From LMUY01 sp964247705 (GTDB taxonomy: Bacteria; Pseudomonadota; Alphaproteobacteria; Acetobacterales; Acetobacteraceae), in contig CAXTVQ010000009.1 of NCBI GenBank assembly GCA_964247705.1, forward strand, positions 17,597 through 81,596: a stretch of DNA of 64,000 bases. Reading direction: 5' to 3'. Below, piece after piece: positions 7,972 through 15,575 of this stretch. The stretch's first letter is position 1, and every line of letters starts with the position of its first letter. Below the pieces are notes generated by a model. It was not told the origin of the DNA. It ran no database searches and saw only the letters and a list, made by a program, of their open reading frames with translations. A program made the position numbers and the translations under genes.

Positions 7972-9576
7972 TCACGCCACGCGCTGGTACGACACGCCTT
8001 TCAATCGGTTGCTATTGACCAGCAATCCCGAGACCTGGCCCGACGCATCGCGAGTGGCCCGAACATCGTACCACTGCCGGGCCAGCGTGCCCGGCACCCA
8101 GACCCGGAACACATCCCCCTCCACCGCCTCGACCGGCCATACGGTGCCGCGCAGCTTCGGCCCGTCGACCCGCACCACCATCCCGCTATCCGTCGCCGAG
8201 AACACCCACTCGGCCGCCATCTCCTCGCTCACATAGCGTCCGGCCAGGTCCGCAGGCAGGGTTGTCGGCGTCGCCACCCGGCGGAACACACCCAAGTGGC
8301 CGGCATCCGCCTCCACCTCGAGCGCGTCCTCGCCCTGACGGCGCAACGCCAGCAGAACGGTGCCGTGCGTGTTGACCAGCCGCCCATCCGCGCCCGCGAT
8401 CAGGTGCACGGTCGCGCCGCCTGCAGTCACGGCAAGGCCCTCACCGTCCCTTGCGATCTCCAGCGTGGTGGTGTTCTCCGCGTCCAGCCAACGCCCGGAA
8501 AGCCCGTCCAGGCTCGGCATCGGCGGGACCGGCATGAACCCGGGCCGCCCCTCCGCCCAAACGTCCAGCACCTGGTGGGCCAGCGCCGCCGGGTCGATCG
8601 CGCCGTTGTTCGCGATCACGATCACCGTGCAGCCCAGCGCCGGCGCGCGCAGGAACTCCGTGCGGAAACCCGGCCACAGCCCGCCATGGCTGACCGTCGC
8701 GACACCGCGATAGGTGTCCGCCCGCAGCCCCCGCAGATACAGGCTCGGCCGCCCGTTGGTGAACGCCGCCGGCTCCTGCAGCCCCGCCATGATCGCCACG
8801 CCGCCGACATGCCCGTCGGCATGGGCGCGATCCCATAGCGCCAGGTCCTCCACACACGACACGAGGCCGCCTTCGCCGCCGATCGGAAACCCGTGCGCCG
8901 CCTTGCGGAACCCGGCGCCGTCCGCCAGGTAGCCGGTCGCCAGCCCCGGCACCGGTGCATACGGCTCCGGCGCGTGGCGAGTACGCGTCATGCGCATCGG
9001 CGCGAACACCCGGCGTTGCAGGACGTCCGCCAGCCGCTCGCCGGAGACTGCCTCCACCACCCGCCCGAGCAGCAGGAAACCGGCGTTGCTGTACAGGAAC
9101 CGGCTTCCCACCGGGAAATTCAGCGTCCGCTGCCGCGCGATGCCCTCCAGCAGCTCCTCCGTGGTGCACGCCGTCCCGAGGTCCACGCCGCCTTGCCGCA
9201 TGATCTCCAGCATGTCCCGCACGCCGCTGCTGTTGTGCATCAGGTGGTCGAGCGTCACCTCCGCCATGCACTCCGGCAGACCCGGCAAGTGGTCCCGCAC
9301 CCGGTCGCCCACCCCGAGCCGCCCCTCCGCCGCCAGCAGCAGGATCGCCGCGCAGGTGAACTGCTTGCTGACCGAGGCGATGCGGAAACACGTCTCCGGC
9401 CCGATCGGCACGCCCAGTTCCACGCTGGCCAAACCGGCGCTCTCGTGCAGCACCAGGGCCCGCCCTTCGCCAGCGTTCTCCACCACGCCCACCGTCACGC
9501 CGGGTGTTCCACGCCAAGGCTCGATCATCGCCAGGACCCGGCGGCGCGCACTCAATCGGTCCAGCGGCTGATGCAT
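7972..9576 (-). CDS. Serine hydrolase, class C beta-lactamase / D-aminopeptidase-like
   Basis: Penicillin-recognising hydrolase, probably a peptidase rather than a lactamase. 534 residues. The catalytic domain has SVSK at residues 68-71 (nucleophile and general base), YSN at 162-164 and an HGG motif (VSHGGLWPG) near residue 295. The last 200 residues are beta-rich and resemble the extra domains of Ochrobactrum-type D-aminopeptidase (Dap), whose length is close to this; that is family knowledge, and the subfamily call is inference. No signal peptide, so likely cytoplasmic. Start at 9576 is supported by an AGGAG; the open frame continues upstream only through antisense of the epimerase gene. 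It diverges from that gene with a 30-base gap. Confidence 0.85.
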   Translation of the reverse strand: MHQPLDRLSARRRVLAMIEPWRGTPGVTVGVVENAGEGRALVLHESAGLASVELGVPIGPETCFRIASVSKQFTCAAILLLAAEGRLGVGDRVRDHLPGLPECMAEVTLDHLMHNSSGVRDMLEIMRQGGVDLGTACTTEELLEGIARQRTLNFPVGSRFLYSNAGFLLLGRVVEAVSGERLADVLQRRVFAPMRMTRTRHAPEPYAPVPGLATGYLADGAGFRKAAHGFPIGGEGGLVSCVEDLALWDRAHADGHVGGVAIMAGLQEPAAFTNGRPSLYLRGLRADTYRGVATVSHGGLWPGFRTEFLRAPALGCTVIVIANNGAIDPAALAHQVLDVWAEGRPGFMPVPPMPSLDGLSGRWLDAENTTTLEIARDGEGLAVTAGGATVHLIAGADGRLVNTHGTVLLALRRQGEDALEVEADAGHLGVFRRVATPTTLPADLAGRYVSEEMAAEWVFSATDSGMVVRVDGPKLRGTVWPVEAVEGDVFRVWVPGTLARQWYDVRATRDASGQVSGLLVNSNRLKGVSYQRVA

Positions 9577-9606
9577 CGGCGGGGCTCCTATGGCAGACTT
9601 CGCCGC

Positions 9607-10608
9607 ATGGCACGGCACACCTTCTTCTGCATCGACGCCCACACCTGCGGCAACCCGGTCCGCGTCGTCACCGGGGGCGGGCCGATCCTGCCCAATGTGC
9701 CGATGGCCGAGAAACGCCAGATCTTCATGGCCCAGCATGACTGGGTGCGCCGCGCCCTGATGTTCGAACCGCGCGGCCACGACGTGATGTCCGGGTCCAT
9801 CCTCTATCCGCCGACCCGCGAGGATTGCGAACTCGGCGTGCTGTATATCGAGGTGAGCGGCTGCCTGCCGATGTGCGGCCACGGCACCATCGGCACCGTG
9901 ACGGTCGCGATCGAGGAGGGCCTGGTCACCCCCCGCACCCCCGGCCGCTTCGCCATCGAGGCGCCGGCTGGCCGGGTGGAGGTCGAGTATGTCCAGGAAG
10001 GCCCCTTCGTCGAGCAGGTCCGCCTGCACAATGTTCCTGCCTACCTGCACGCGACCGACGTGCCGATCACCGTTCCCGGCCTTGGCGACCTGCGGATCGA
10101 CGTTGCCTACGGCGGCAATTTCTACGCCATCATCGAGCCGCAACCCGGCTGGCCCGGCCTGGACGACGCCACCGCCGCCGACCTGATCCGCTGGAGCCCA
10201 GCCGTCCGCCGCGCCGCGCAGGAGGCGGTGGCCCCCGTCCATCCGGAGGACCCGCGCATCGCCGGCGTCAGCCACATCCAGTGGTGCGGCCCCGCCCGCA
10301 ATCCGCGCGCCCACGCCCGCAACGCGGTGTTCTACGGCGAGGCGGCGATCGACCGCTCGCCCTGTGGCACAGGGTCCTCCGCCCGCATGGCCCAATTGGT
10401 CGGCCGCGGACGCCTGGCGGTCGGCGACGAGTTCATCCACGAGAGCATCATCGGCAGCATGTTCGATTGCCGGGTCGAAGCCGCCGCCAACGCCGGCAAC
10501 TACCCCGCCATCCGCCCAAGCGTCGCCGGTTGGGCGCGCATCACCGGACACAATACGATCTTCGTGGACGACCGGGATCCGTTCGCCCACGGCTTCCACG
10601 TGAATTAA
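9607..10608 (+). CDS. 4-hydroxyproline 2-epimerase / proline racemase family
   Basis: Cofactor-independent epimerase using two cysteines for proton transfer. Both are present: C90 in MCGHGTIG and C253 in SPCGTGSSAR, which argues for racemase/epimerase activity rather than the Thr-containing 3-hydroxyproline dehydratases. 333 residues, standard. Other family blocks: FFCIDAHTCGNPVRVV near the N-terminus and AVFYGEAAIDRSPCGTG. Trans-4-hydroxy-L-proline is the usual substrate of such stand-alone bacterial genes, but proline cannot be excluded. No hydroxyproline oxidase or dehydrogenase genes are near; the divergent neighbour is a D-aminopeptidase-type hydrolase, which could share a D-amino-acid theme. 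Confidence 0.9.
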   Translation: MARHTFFCIDAHTCGNPVRVVTGGGPILPNVPMAEKRQIFMAQHDWVRRALMFEPRGHDVMSGSILYPPTREDCELGVLYIEVSGCLPMCGHGTIGTVTVAIEEGLVTPRTPGRFAIEAPAGRVEVEYVQEGPFVEQVRLHNVPAYLHATDVPITVPGLGDLRIDVAYGGNFYAIIEPQPGWPGLDDATAADLIRWSPAVRRAAQEAVAPVHPEDPRIAGVSHIQWCGPARNPRAHARNAVFYGEAAIDRSPCGTGSSARMAQLVGRGRLAVGDEFIHESIIGSMFDCRVEAAANAGNYPAIRPSVAGWARITGHNTIFVDDRDPFAHGFHVN

Positions 10609-10643
10609 CGCAAAACTAACTCGCCCCAGACATACGATCGTGC

Positions 10644-10671
10644 TCATGTCGCCAGTGTAATGGTGACGTGA
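10644..10671. promoter_or_regulatory. Imperfect inverted repeat upstream of the RadC-like pair
   Basis: Arms TCATGTCGCC (10644-10653) and GGTGACGTGA (10662-10671) pair at eight of ten positions, ten bases before the first RadC-like ATG. It could be an operator or an mRNA hairpin near the ribosome site. No LexA-type box was recognised. Low confidence. Confidence 0.3.
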
Positions 10672-10680
10672 GATCGTGGA

Positions 10681-11391
10681 ATGCAGCCTGGCTGGGGTGA
10701 GCCGTCGGTACCCGCCCGTCCCTTCAACAGCACTGGGCCCCAAGGCCACCGCAGCCGCATGCGATTGCGCCTGCTCGCTGCCGGGTCCGACAGCCTGGCC
10801 GATTACGAGCTGATCGAGATGCTGCTCTTCCTCGGCATCCCCCGGCGGGACACCAAACCGTTCGCCAAGGCGTTGCTCAACCGCTTCGGCAGCCTGCTTG
10901 GCACGCTTTCCGCTCCGAGCGGGACGTTGGCCGAAGCCGGGTTGAACGAGGACAGCCAGCGCGTCTGGGCCCTCGTTCAGGAAGCCGGCACCCGGCTCGC
11001 GCGCGCGGAACAGATCTCCCGGCCGCTGCTCAACACGCCGGAGAAGCTGTTGGAGTATCTCGACCAACCCGGCCGGCTCGGCCGCCCGGCCCATCTGGCC
11101 GGGCTGTTCCTCAATAACCGCAACCAGCTTCTCACCGAGGAGTCCTGGCCGGACGAGCTCGAGCCCGCTTCGCTCGTGCAGCAACTCGTGCGCCGCGCCG
11201 TCCACCTCCACGCCACCGCCCTCGTGCTGGTCCGCAGCCGCCCGGATACCAGGCCCCGCTGCGAGCCTGGGGACAAGGACCTCGTCCAGCAGCTACGCCG
11301 TGCCGGCAAGGCGCTCTCCCTCGTGCTGCACGACCATATCGTCATCGGCCGCGGCGAACCGTTCAGCTTCCGCGATTTCCGGCTGTTATGA
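10681..11391 (+). CDS. RadC-like protein with a degenerate JAMM domain (N-domain intact)
   Basis: 236 residues. Residues 21-75 match the RadC N-terminal region well (GHRSRMRLRLL, then DYELIEMLLFLGIPRRDTKPFAKALL and a NRFGSL segment). The C-terminal MPN/JAMM region aligns end to end with RadC (LVLHDHIVIGRGEPFSF matches RDHVIIGNG of the next gene), but the zinc ligands are lost: the HNHPSG motif reads RSRPDT (R185, R187). Only an Asp at 198 remains. It is therefore probably catalytically dead as a metalloenzyme. It overlaps the intact RadC-like gene by four bases (ATGA), so the two are co-translated. Confidence 0.8.
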   Translation: MQPGWGEPSVPARPFNSTGPQGHRSRMRLRLLAAGSDSLADYELIEMLLFLGIPRRDTKPFAKALLNRFGSLLGTLSAPSGTLAEAGLNEDSQRVWALVQEAGTRLARAEQISRPLLNTPEKLLEYLDQPGRLGRPAHLAGLFLNNRNQLLTEESWPDELEPASLVQQLVRRAVHLHATALVLVRSRPDTRPRCEPGDKDLVQQLRRAGKALSLVLHDHIVIGRGEPFSFRDFRLL

Positions 11392-12086
11392 TGGACGGCT
11401 ACCCCCCCGGCTTCGCCGATGGGCAGGTCGTCCGCTGGCTGCACTCCCAGCCGGTCGCCCCATCCATTCCCAGTCTGCCGGATGGCGCCTTGCTGGCCGA
11501 GCTGCTTTCTCTGGTCCTGCTCTCGGAGGCGGAGACGGTCGCCGCCCGCGCCTTGCTGCGCTTCGGCAGCTTTGCCGCCGTCCTTGCCGCGCCCGACCGT
11601 GACCTGCGCGCCGTCGCCGGGCTCGGCACCCACGGCATCGCCGCGATCAAGCTGCTGCACGCCGCCGCGATCCGCCTGGCCCGTGCCAGCGTGATCGGCT
11701 TGCCCGTGCTGGACGGTTGGGACAGCCTGATCGCCTACCTGACCACCGTTCTCGCCCGCGAGCGGATCGAGCAGTTCCGCATCCTGTTCCTGGACGCCGC
11801 CGGCCGCCTGCGCGCCGACGAGGCCCAGGCGCGCGGCACGGTCAACCACACCCCGGTCTACCCGCGCGAGGTTGTCCGCCGTGCGCTCGAGCTGGAAGCG
11901 GCAGCGGTGATCCTGGTACATAACCACCCGAGCGGTGACCCGGCGGCGTCGATGGAGGATATCGAGATGACGGGGCGGATCCAGGAAGCGGCCGATGCGG
12001 TCGGCATCACCGTGCGCGACCACGTCATCATCGGCAACGGCCGTTGGCTGAGCTTCCAGCGAGAGGGTCTGCTCAGCGCCAACTAA
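11388..12086 (+). CDS. radC: RadC-family JAMM/MPN+ protein (catalytic motif intact, N-domain diverged)
   Basis: 232 residues. The C-terminal domain holds the complete RadC motif HNHPSGDPAASMED with H178, H180 and D191 as probable zinc ligands, preceded by GTVNHTPVYPREVVRRALE and followed by RDHVIIGNGRWLSF. In contrast, the N-terminal region lacks the usual GHRxRLR and DYELLE blocks and is recognisable only by length and the RFGSFAAVLAA segment. RadC proteins are linked to recombination and competence, but a defined biochemical activity is not settled in the literature I know. It is coupled to the upstream degenerate paralogue and ends near a strong hairpin shared with phaB. Confidence 0.85.
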   Translation: MMDGYPPGFADGQVVRWLHSQPVAPSIPSLPDGALLAELLSLVLLSEAETVAARALLRFGSFAAVLAAPDRDLRAVAGLGTHGIAAIKLLHAAAIRLARASVIGLPVLDGWDSLIAYLTTVLARERIEQFRILFLDAAGRLRADEAQARGTVNHTPVYPREVVRRALELEAAAVILVHNHPSGDPAASMEDIEMTGRIQEAADAVGITVRDHVIIGNGRWLSFQREGLLSAN

Positions 12087-12100
12087 GCACCCCTTCGTAG

Positions 12101-12126
12101 GGTGGGGTGCGCTTCGGCACCCCACC
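12101..12126. terminator. Perfect hairpin between convergent radC-like and phaB genes
   Basis: Arms GGTGGGGTGC and GCACCCCACC (10 bp each, no mismatch) around loop GCTTCG. It lies 15 bases after the radC stop and 18 bases after the phaB stop, so it could terminate both. There is no T-run on either side, so it may instead be a dispersed intergenic repeat of the GGGTGGGGTGCG type seen in many proteobacteria. Confidence 0.65.
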
Positions 12127-12143
12127 ACGAGCGCGAAGGCGCG

Positions 12144-12866
12144 TCAGTACATGTGCTGCCCGCCGTTGATCGACAGCGTCGACCCGGTGATGAAGTCCGC
12201 ATCGTCGCTGGTCAGAAATGCCACCCCGCGCGCGATGTCGCTCGCATGGCCCAGCCGGCCCATCGGGATCCGCGCCACGATCTTGGTCAGCACATCCGGC
12301 GGCACGGCGCGCACCATTTCCGTGTCCACGTAGCCCGGCGCGATCGCGTTCACCGTGATCCCGAACCGCGCGCCCTCCTGGGCCAGCGCCTTGGTGAACC
12401 CGTGGATGCCGGACTTCGCGGCGGCGTAGTTCACCTGGCCATACTGCCCGGCCTGGCCATTGATCGAGCCGATATTGACCACCCGGCCGAACTTGGACTG
12501 CCGCATGCCGTCGAACGTCAGCTTGCACAGGTTGAAGCAGGACCCGAGGTTGGTATCCATCACGGCATCCCACATGTCGCGGCTCATCCGCGCCATGGTG
12601 CCGTCCCGGGTGATGCCGGCGTTGTTGACCAGGATCTCGACCGGTCCGTGCTGCTCCGTAATCTGCTTGACGGCGGCTTCGCACGCATGAAAGTCGCTCG
12701 CGTCGAACTTCAGGACCGAGATGCCGGTCCCCTCTGCGAAGCTCTTGGCCGCAGCGTCGTTGCCGACGTAGCTCGCCACGACCGTCCGCCCGGCCGCATG
12801 CAGCGCCACGCTGATGGCCTCGCCGATGCCGCGCGTACCTCCGGTAACCAGCGCTACCCGTGCCAT
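12144..12866 (-). CDS. phaB: Acetoacetyl-CoA reductase
   Basis: NADPH-dependent reduction of acetoacetyl-CoA to (R)-3-hydroxybutyryl-CoA, step two of polyhydroxybutyrate synthesis. 240 residues, short-chain dehydrogenase. TGGTRGIGEA at residues 8-17 binds cofactor, NNAGITRDGTM and the catalytic Tyr/Lys segment QVNYAAAKSGIHGF are present, and the C-terminus FITGSTLSINGGQHMY is characteristic of PhaB. ATG at 12866 has a GGAGG eleven bases upstream; the longer frame is not supported. Last gene of the pha operon, 149 bases after phaA. Confidence 0.96.
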   Translation of the reverse strand: MARVALVTGGTRGIGEAISVALHAAGRTVVASYVGNDAAAKSFAEGTGISVLKFDASDFHACEAAVKQITEQHGPVEILVNNAGITRDGTMARMSRDMWDAVMDTNLGSCFNLCKLTFDGMRQSKFGRVVNIGSINGQAGQYGQVNYAAAKSGIHGFTKALAQEGARFGITVNAIAPGYVDTEMVRAVPPDVLTKIVARIPMGRLGHASDIARGVAFLTSDDADFITGSTLSINGGQHMY

Positions 12867-13015
12867 ATTCTTGCTCCTCCCTGCTCCAACGCGCCGGCCG
12901 GTTGGTCCCGGACACGGCGTCTCGCCATCATGGAGCGAGCCGCGCCGGGGATGCAATTCGAGGATGCGTGTTCGAGATCCTCCCCCGGCTCGCCGAGGGA
13001 GATCTCATCGCCTGT

Positions 13016-14203
13016 TTACCGCTCCAGGCACATGGCCACACCCATGCCGCCGCCGATGCACAGCGTGGCCAGGCCCTTATGGGCATCGCGCCGCGCCATT
13101 TCGTGCAGCAACGTCACCAGCACGCGCGCGCCCGAGGCGCCGATCGGGTGGCCGATGGCGATCGCGCCGCCATTCACGTTCACCCGGTCGGTGTCCCAGC
13201 CGAGGTCCTTGTTCACCGCACAGGCCTGGGCGGCGAACGCCTCGTTGGCCTCCACCAGGTCGAGGTCGGCGGTCTTCCACCCTGCCCGCTCCAGCGCCTT
13301 GCGGCTGGCCGGGATCGGCCCGGTGCCCATGATCGATGGATCGACGCCGGCGGTGGCGAAGCTCGCGATGCGGGCCAACGGAGTGAGACCCCGGCGGGCG
13401 GCCTCGGCGGCGCTCATCACCACGAGAGCCGCAGCGCCGTCATTGATGCCGCTGGCGTTACCGGCCGTCACCGTGCCGTCCTTGGCGAAGGCAGGGCGCA
13501 GCTTGGCCATCATCTCGGGGCTGCTGTCGTGGCGGATATACTCGTCCTCGGAAACCACCGTCTCGCCCTTGCGGGTCTTCACCGAGACGGGGACGATCTC
13601 GTCCTTGAACCGCCCGGCCTTCTGCGCCGCGGACGCCTTTTGCTGCGAGGCGTTGGCGAACGCGTCCTGCTGCTCGCGGGTGATCTGGTACTGCTTGGCC
13701 ACGTTCTCGGCCGTGACCCCCATCGCGTAGCCCTGGAAGGCGTCGATCAGCCCGTCCTTCATCATGGTGTCGACCATCTGCAGGTCGCCCATCTTCTGCC
13801 CGGCGCGCAGATAGGCGGCGTGCGGCGCCATGCTCATGCTCTCCTGCCCGCCCGCGAGCACGACCTGGCTCTCGCCGGTGCGGATCTGCTGCGCCGCAAG
13901 CGCCACCGAACGAAGGCCCGACCCGCAGACCTGGTTGATCGCGAAGGCCGTCTTGCCCTGGGGGATGCCGGCCGCGATCGCCGCCTGCCGCGCCGGGTTC
14001 TGGCCGAGCCCGGCGGTCAGCACGTGGCCCAGGATCACCTCGTCCACGTCACCGGCCTCGATCCGGGCGCGCTCCATCGCAGCTTGCAACGCCGCCGTGC
14101 CGAGCACGTGGGCAGGCACGTTGCCGAACGCGCCATTGAAGGCGCCAACGGGCGTGCGGGCGGCTGAAACGATGACGATATCGTCGTTGGCGGATACGGA
14201 CAT
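13016..14203 (-). CDS. phaA: Acetyl-CoA acetyltransferase (beta-ketothiolase)
   Basis: Condenses two acetyl-CoA to acetoacetyl-CoA, first step of polyhydroxybutyrate synthesis. 395 residues, standard. Active-site C93 (NQVCGSGLRSV), H352 (AIGHPIGASGAR) and C382 (LCIGGGMG) are present, with the VEANEAFAAQ segment. ATG at 14203 gives MSVSANDDIVIVSAARTPVG. It lies 38 bases after phaC and 149 bases before phaB in one minus-strand cluster. Confidence 0.96.
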   Translation of the reverse strand: MSVSANDDIVIVSAARTPVGAFNGAFGNVPAHVLGTAALQAAMERARIEAGDVDEVILGHVLTAGLGQNPARQAAIAAGIPQGKTAFAINQVCGSGLRSVALAAQQIRTGESQVVLAGGQESMSMAPHAAYLRAGQKMGDLQMVDTMMKDGLIDAFQGYAMGVTAENVAKQYQITREQQDAFANASQQKASAAQKAGRFKDEIVPVSVKTRKGETVVSEDEYIRHDSSPEMMAKLRPAFAKDGTVTAGNASGINDGAAALVVMSAAEAARRGLTPLARIASFATAGVDPSIMGTGPIPASRKALERAGWKTADLDLVEANEAFAAQACAVNKDLGWDTDRVNVNGGAIAIGHPIGASGARVLVTLLHEMARRDAHKGLATLCIGGGMGVAMCLER

Positions 14204-14241
14204 AGGCGCTGCTCCCTGCTTTTGGCCCTTGAGATAGGCGA

Positions 14242-15285
14242 TCAGAGCGCCCGCAACCAGGGGAGCAGCCTTTCCCACAACTCGGCCCGGGCATGCGCCC
14301 CCGCCACCATGCCGACGTGACCGGCCGCCGGGCGCAGCACCGTCGCGTGCGGGACAAGCACGGCCAGCGCCGCGGCGCTCTCGGGCGGCACGATCCGGTC
14401 CTGCGCCGGCAACGCGATCAGCGTGGGGGTGCGCAGGGCGGCCGGATCGACCCGCTCCCCCGCCACTCGCCAACGGCCGGCGGCGGGCGTGTTGTCGCCA
14501 TACCAGCCGCCCAGGCACTCCATGGCGATCGGGGCAGGCAACGGCACGCCGTCGGCCAGCCAGTCCTCGAGCGCCACGAACATGCGCGCCCGCTCGCTTG
14601 CCGGGTCGAGGTTCGGGAAGGCGCGGTATTTCGCGGCGATCCCCGGCGCGTCGCCGGCCGCGAACATCGCCTGCAGCGTGTCCACCGGCAGCGTGCCGCC
14701 GGCGAGCACCGGGCCCAGCATCGCGAGCGCAGCGGCGGCCAAGCGTCCGGCGCCCGGGTTGGGGGCATGGAAGTCCCACGGGGTCGCGAGCAAGGCCAGG
14801 CCGGCCAATTTTGCAGGCTGGCGCAGCGCCGCCGCCACGGCCAGCAGCCCCCCCATGCAGTAGCCGGCGAGCACGACCGGGCCCGGCACCGCCGCCATCG
14901 CCGGTTCCAGGCGGCGGGCGATGATATCGGTCAGGCTGAAGCCGCGCTCCTCCACCCCCGGCCAACCCCAATCCAGCAGCAACGGCCGTACGCCACCGGC
15001 CGCCAGGAAGCGCAGCATCGATCGCCCCTCGGCGAGGTCCAGGATGTAGGCGCGGTTGATCAGGCTCGGTACGAACAGCACGGAGCGCCCGCCGCTTGCG
15101 GCCGGACCATAGTCGAGCAGACGGCTGGCCCCCTCCGCCCAGATCGCCGGCGGATCCGGCAGCGTGCGTCGGTAGGGGTGGCGGCGGTAGGCGGCGATGC
15201 CGCGGACGAACGCCGCGTTAGGGTTGGAGCCGGCGGGCGAGTTCGGCGAGGCTGCGCTGGAACTCGGCTGCACGCTGCTCAGCAT
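14242..15285 (-). CDS. phaC: Compact PhaC-like poly(3-hydroxyalkanoate) synthase
   Basis: Alpha/beta-hydrolase-fold synthase that would polymerise 3-hydroxybutyryl-CoA. The lipase-like box GYCMGG carries a Cys nucleophile (C143), as in PHA synthases; the probable triad is completed by D296 (LPAQDRIVPPE) and H323 (AAGHVGM). PLLLDWGWPG matches the conserved DWGxP strand. At about 347 residues it is the size of class III PhaC (which needs PhaE) and much shorter than class I. The start is uncertain: ATG 15285 or GTG 15273; either overlaps the upstream small gene by more than 50 bases. A depolymerase or other hydrolase is less likely given Cys rather than Ser and the pha neighbours. Confidence 0.85.
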   Translation of the reverse strand: MLSSVQPSSSAASPNSPAGSNPNAAFVRGIAAYRRHPYRRTLPDPPAIWAEGASRLLDYGPAASGGRSVLFVPSLINRAYILDLAEGRSMLRFLAAGGVRPLLLDWGWPGVEERGFSLTDIIARRLEPAMAAVPGPVVLAGYCMGGLLAVAAALRQPAKLAGLALLATPWDFHAPNPGAGRLAAAALAMLGPVLAGGTLPVDTLQAMFAAGDAPGIAAKYRAFPNLDPASERARMFVALEDWLADGVPLPAPIAMECLGGWYGDNTPAAGRWRVAGERVDPAALRTPTLIALPAQDRIVPPESAAALAVLVPHATVLRPAAGHVGMVAGAHARAELWERLLPWLRAL

Positions 15286-15496
15286 CAGGTGCAAGCCCAG
15301 CGGGCGCGGTCCCCGCCGGCGCATCGGAGCCGGCGCGTCCGGTCGCGTCGTCACCCGCGGCAACCCACGCCTGGCCCCAGGTGAAGAACTGCTCCTGCCA
15401 TTCCCGGTCGACGGCCAATGCCGCCATCTCGCTGCGCCAAATCGTTGCCCAATCTTCCGCGTCGATGTCCTCCGCAGGGTTGCTCTGCACCGCCAT
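15218..15496 (-). CDS. Small conserved protein upstream of phaC, possible synthase partner
   Basis: 92 residues, acidic N-terminus then EDWATIWRSEMAALAVDREWQEQFFTWG, an amphipathic aromatic-rich helix, an Ala/Gly-rich linker and a C-terminal helix (AEFQRSLAELARRLQP). ATG at 15496 has a weak GGGA upstream. Its 3' end overlaps the phaC start. By position and by the Trp/Glu-rich helix it may play the part of PhaE, the class III synthase partner, in miniature; that is inference, and it could also be a granule-associated protein. First gene of the operon, diverging from phaR. Confidence 0.7.
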   Translation of the reverse strand: MAVQSNPAEDIDAEDWATIWRSEMAALAVDREWQEQFFTWGQAWVAAGDDATGRAGSDAPAGTAPAGLAPDAEQRAAEFQRSLAELARRLQP

Positions 15497-15544
15497 TTGT
15501 TTGGTCCCTACCGAATAAGCACCCCAGATGACATTGCGGCCAAT

Positions 15545-15563
15545 GTGCTATGCTGCACTGCAT
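15545..15563. promoter_or_regulatory. TGC-rich candidate PhaR site in the phaC/phaR intergenic region
   Basis: Four TGC triplets fall within 16 bases (TGCTATGCTGCACTGC), just upstream of the GGAGG of phaR. PhaR proteins of Paracoccus and Rhodobacter are known to bind TGC-rich DNA and to repress their own gene and phasin genes. The match is by composition only, so this is a candidate autoregulatory operator. Confidence 0.45.
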
Positions 15564-15575
15564 TGGAGGGTTCCC

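Noticed and set aside
7972..11211. A single 1079-codon minus-strand frame covering the serine hydrolase and far upstream
   Set aside because: The upstream half is antisense to the hydroxyproline epimerase and RadC-like genes, is low-complexity in Ala/Gly/Arg, and the real start with an AGGAG is at 9576.
12101..12126. Calling the hairpin an intrinsic terminator with certainty
   Set aside because: The stem is perfect, but no T-run follows on either strand, so it is reported only as a probable terminator or intergenic repeat.
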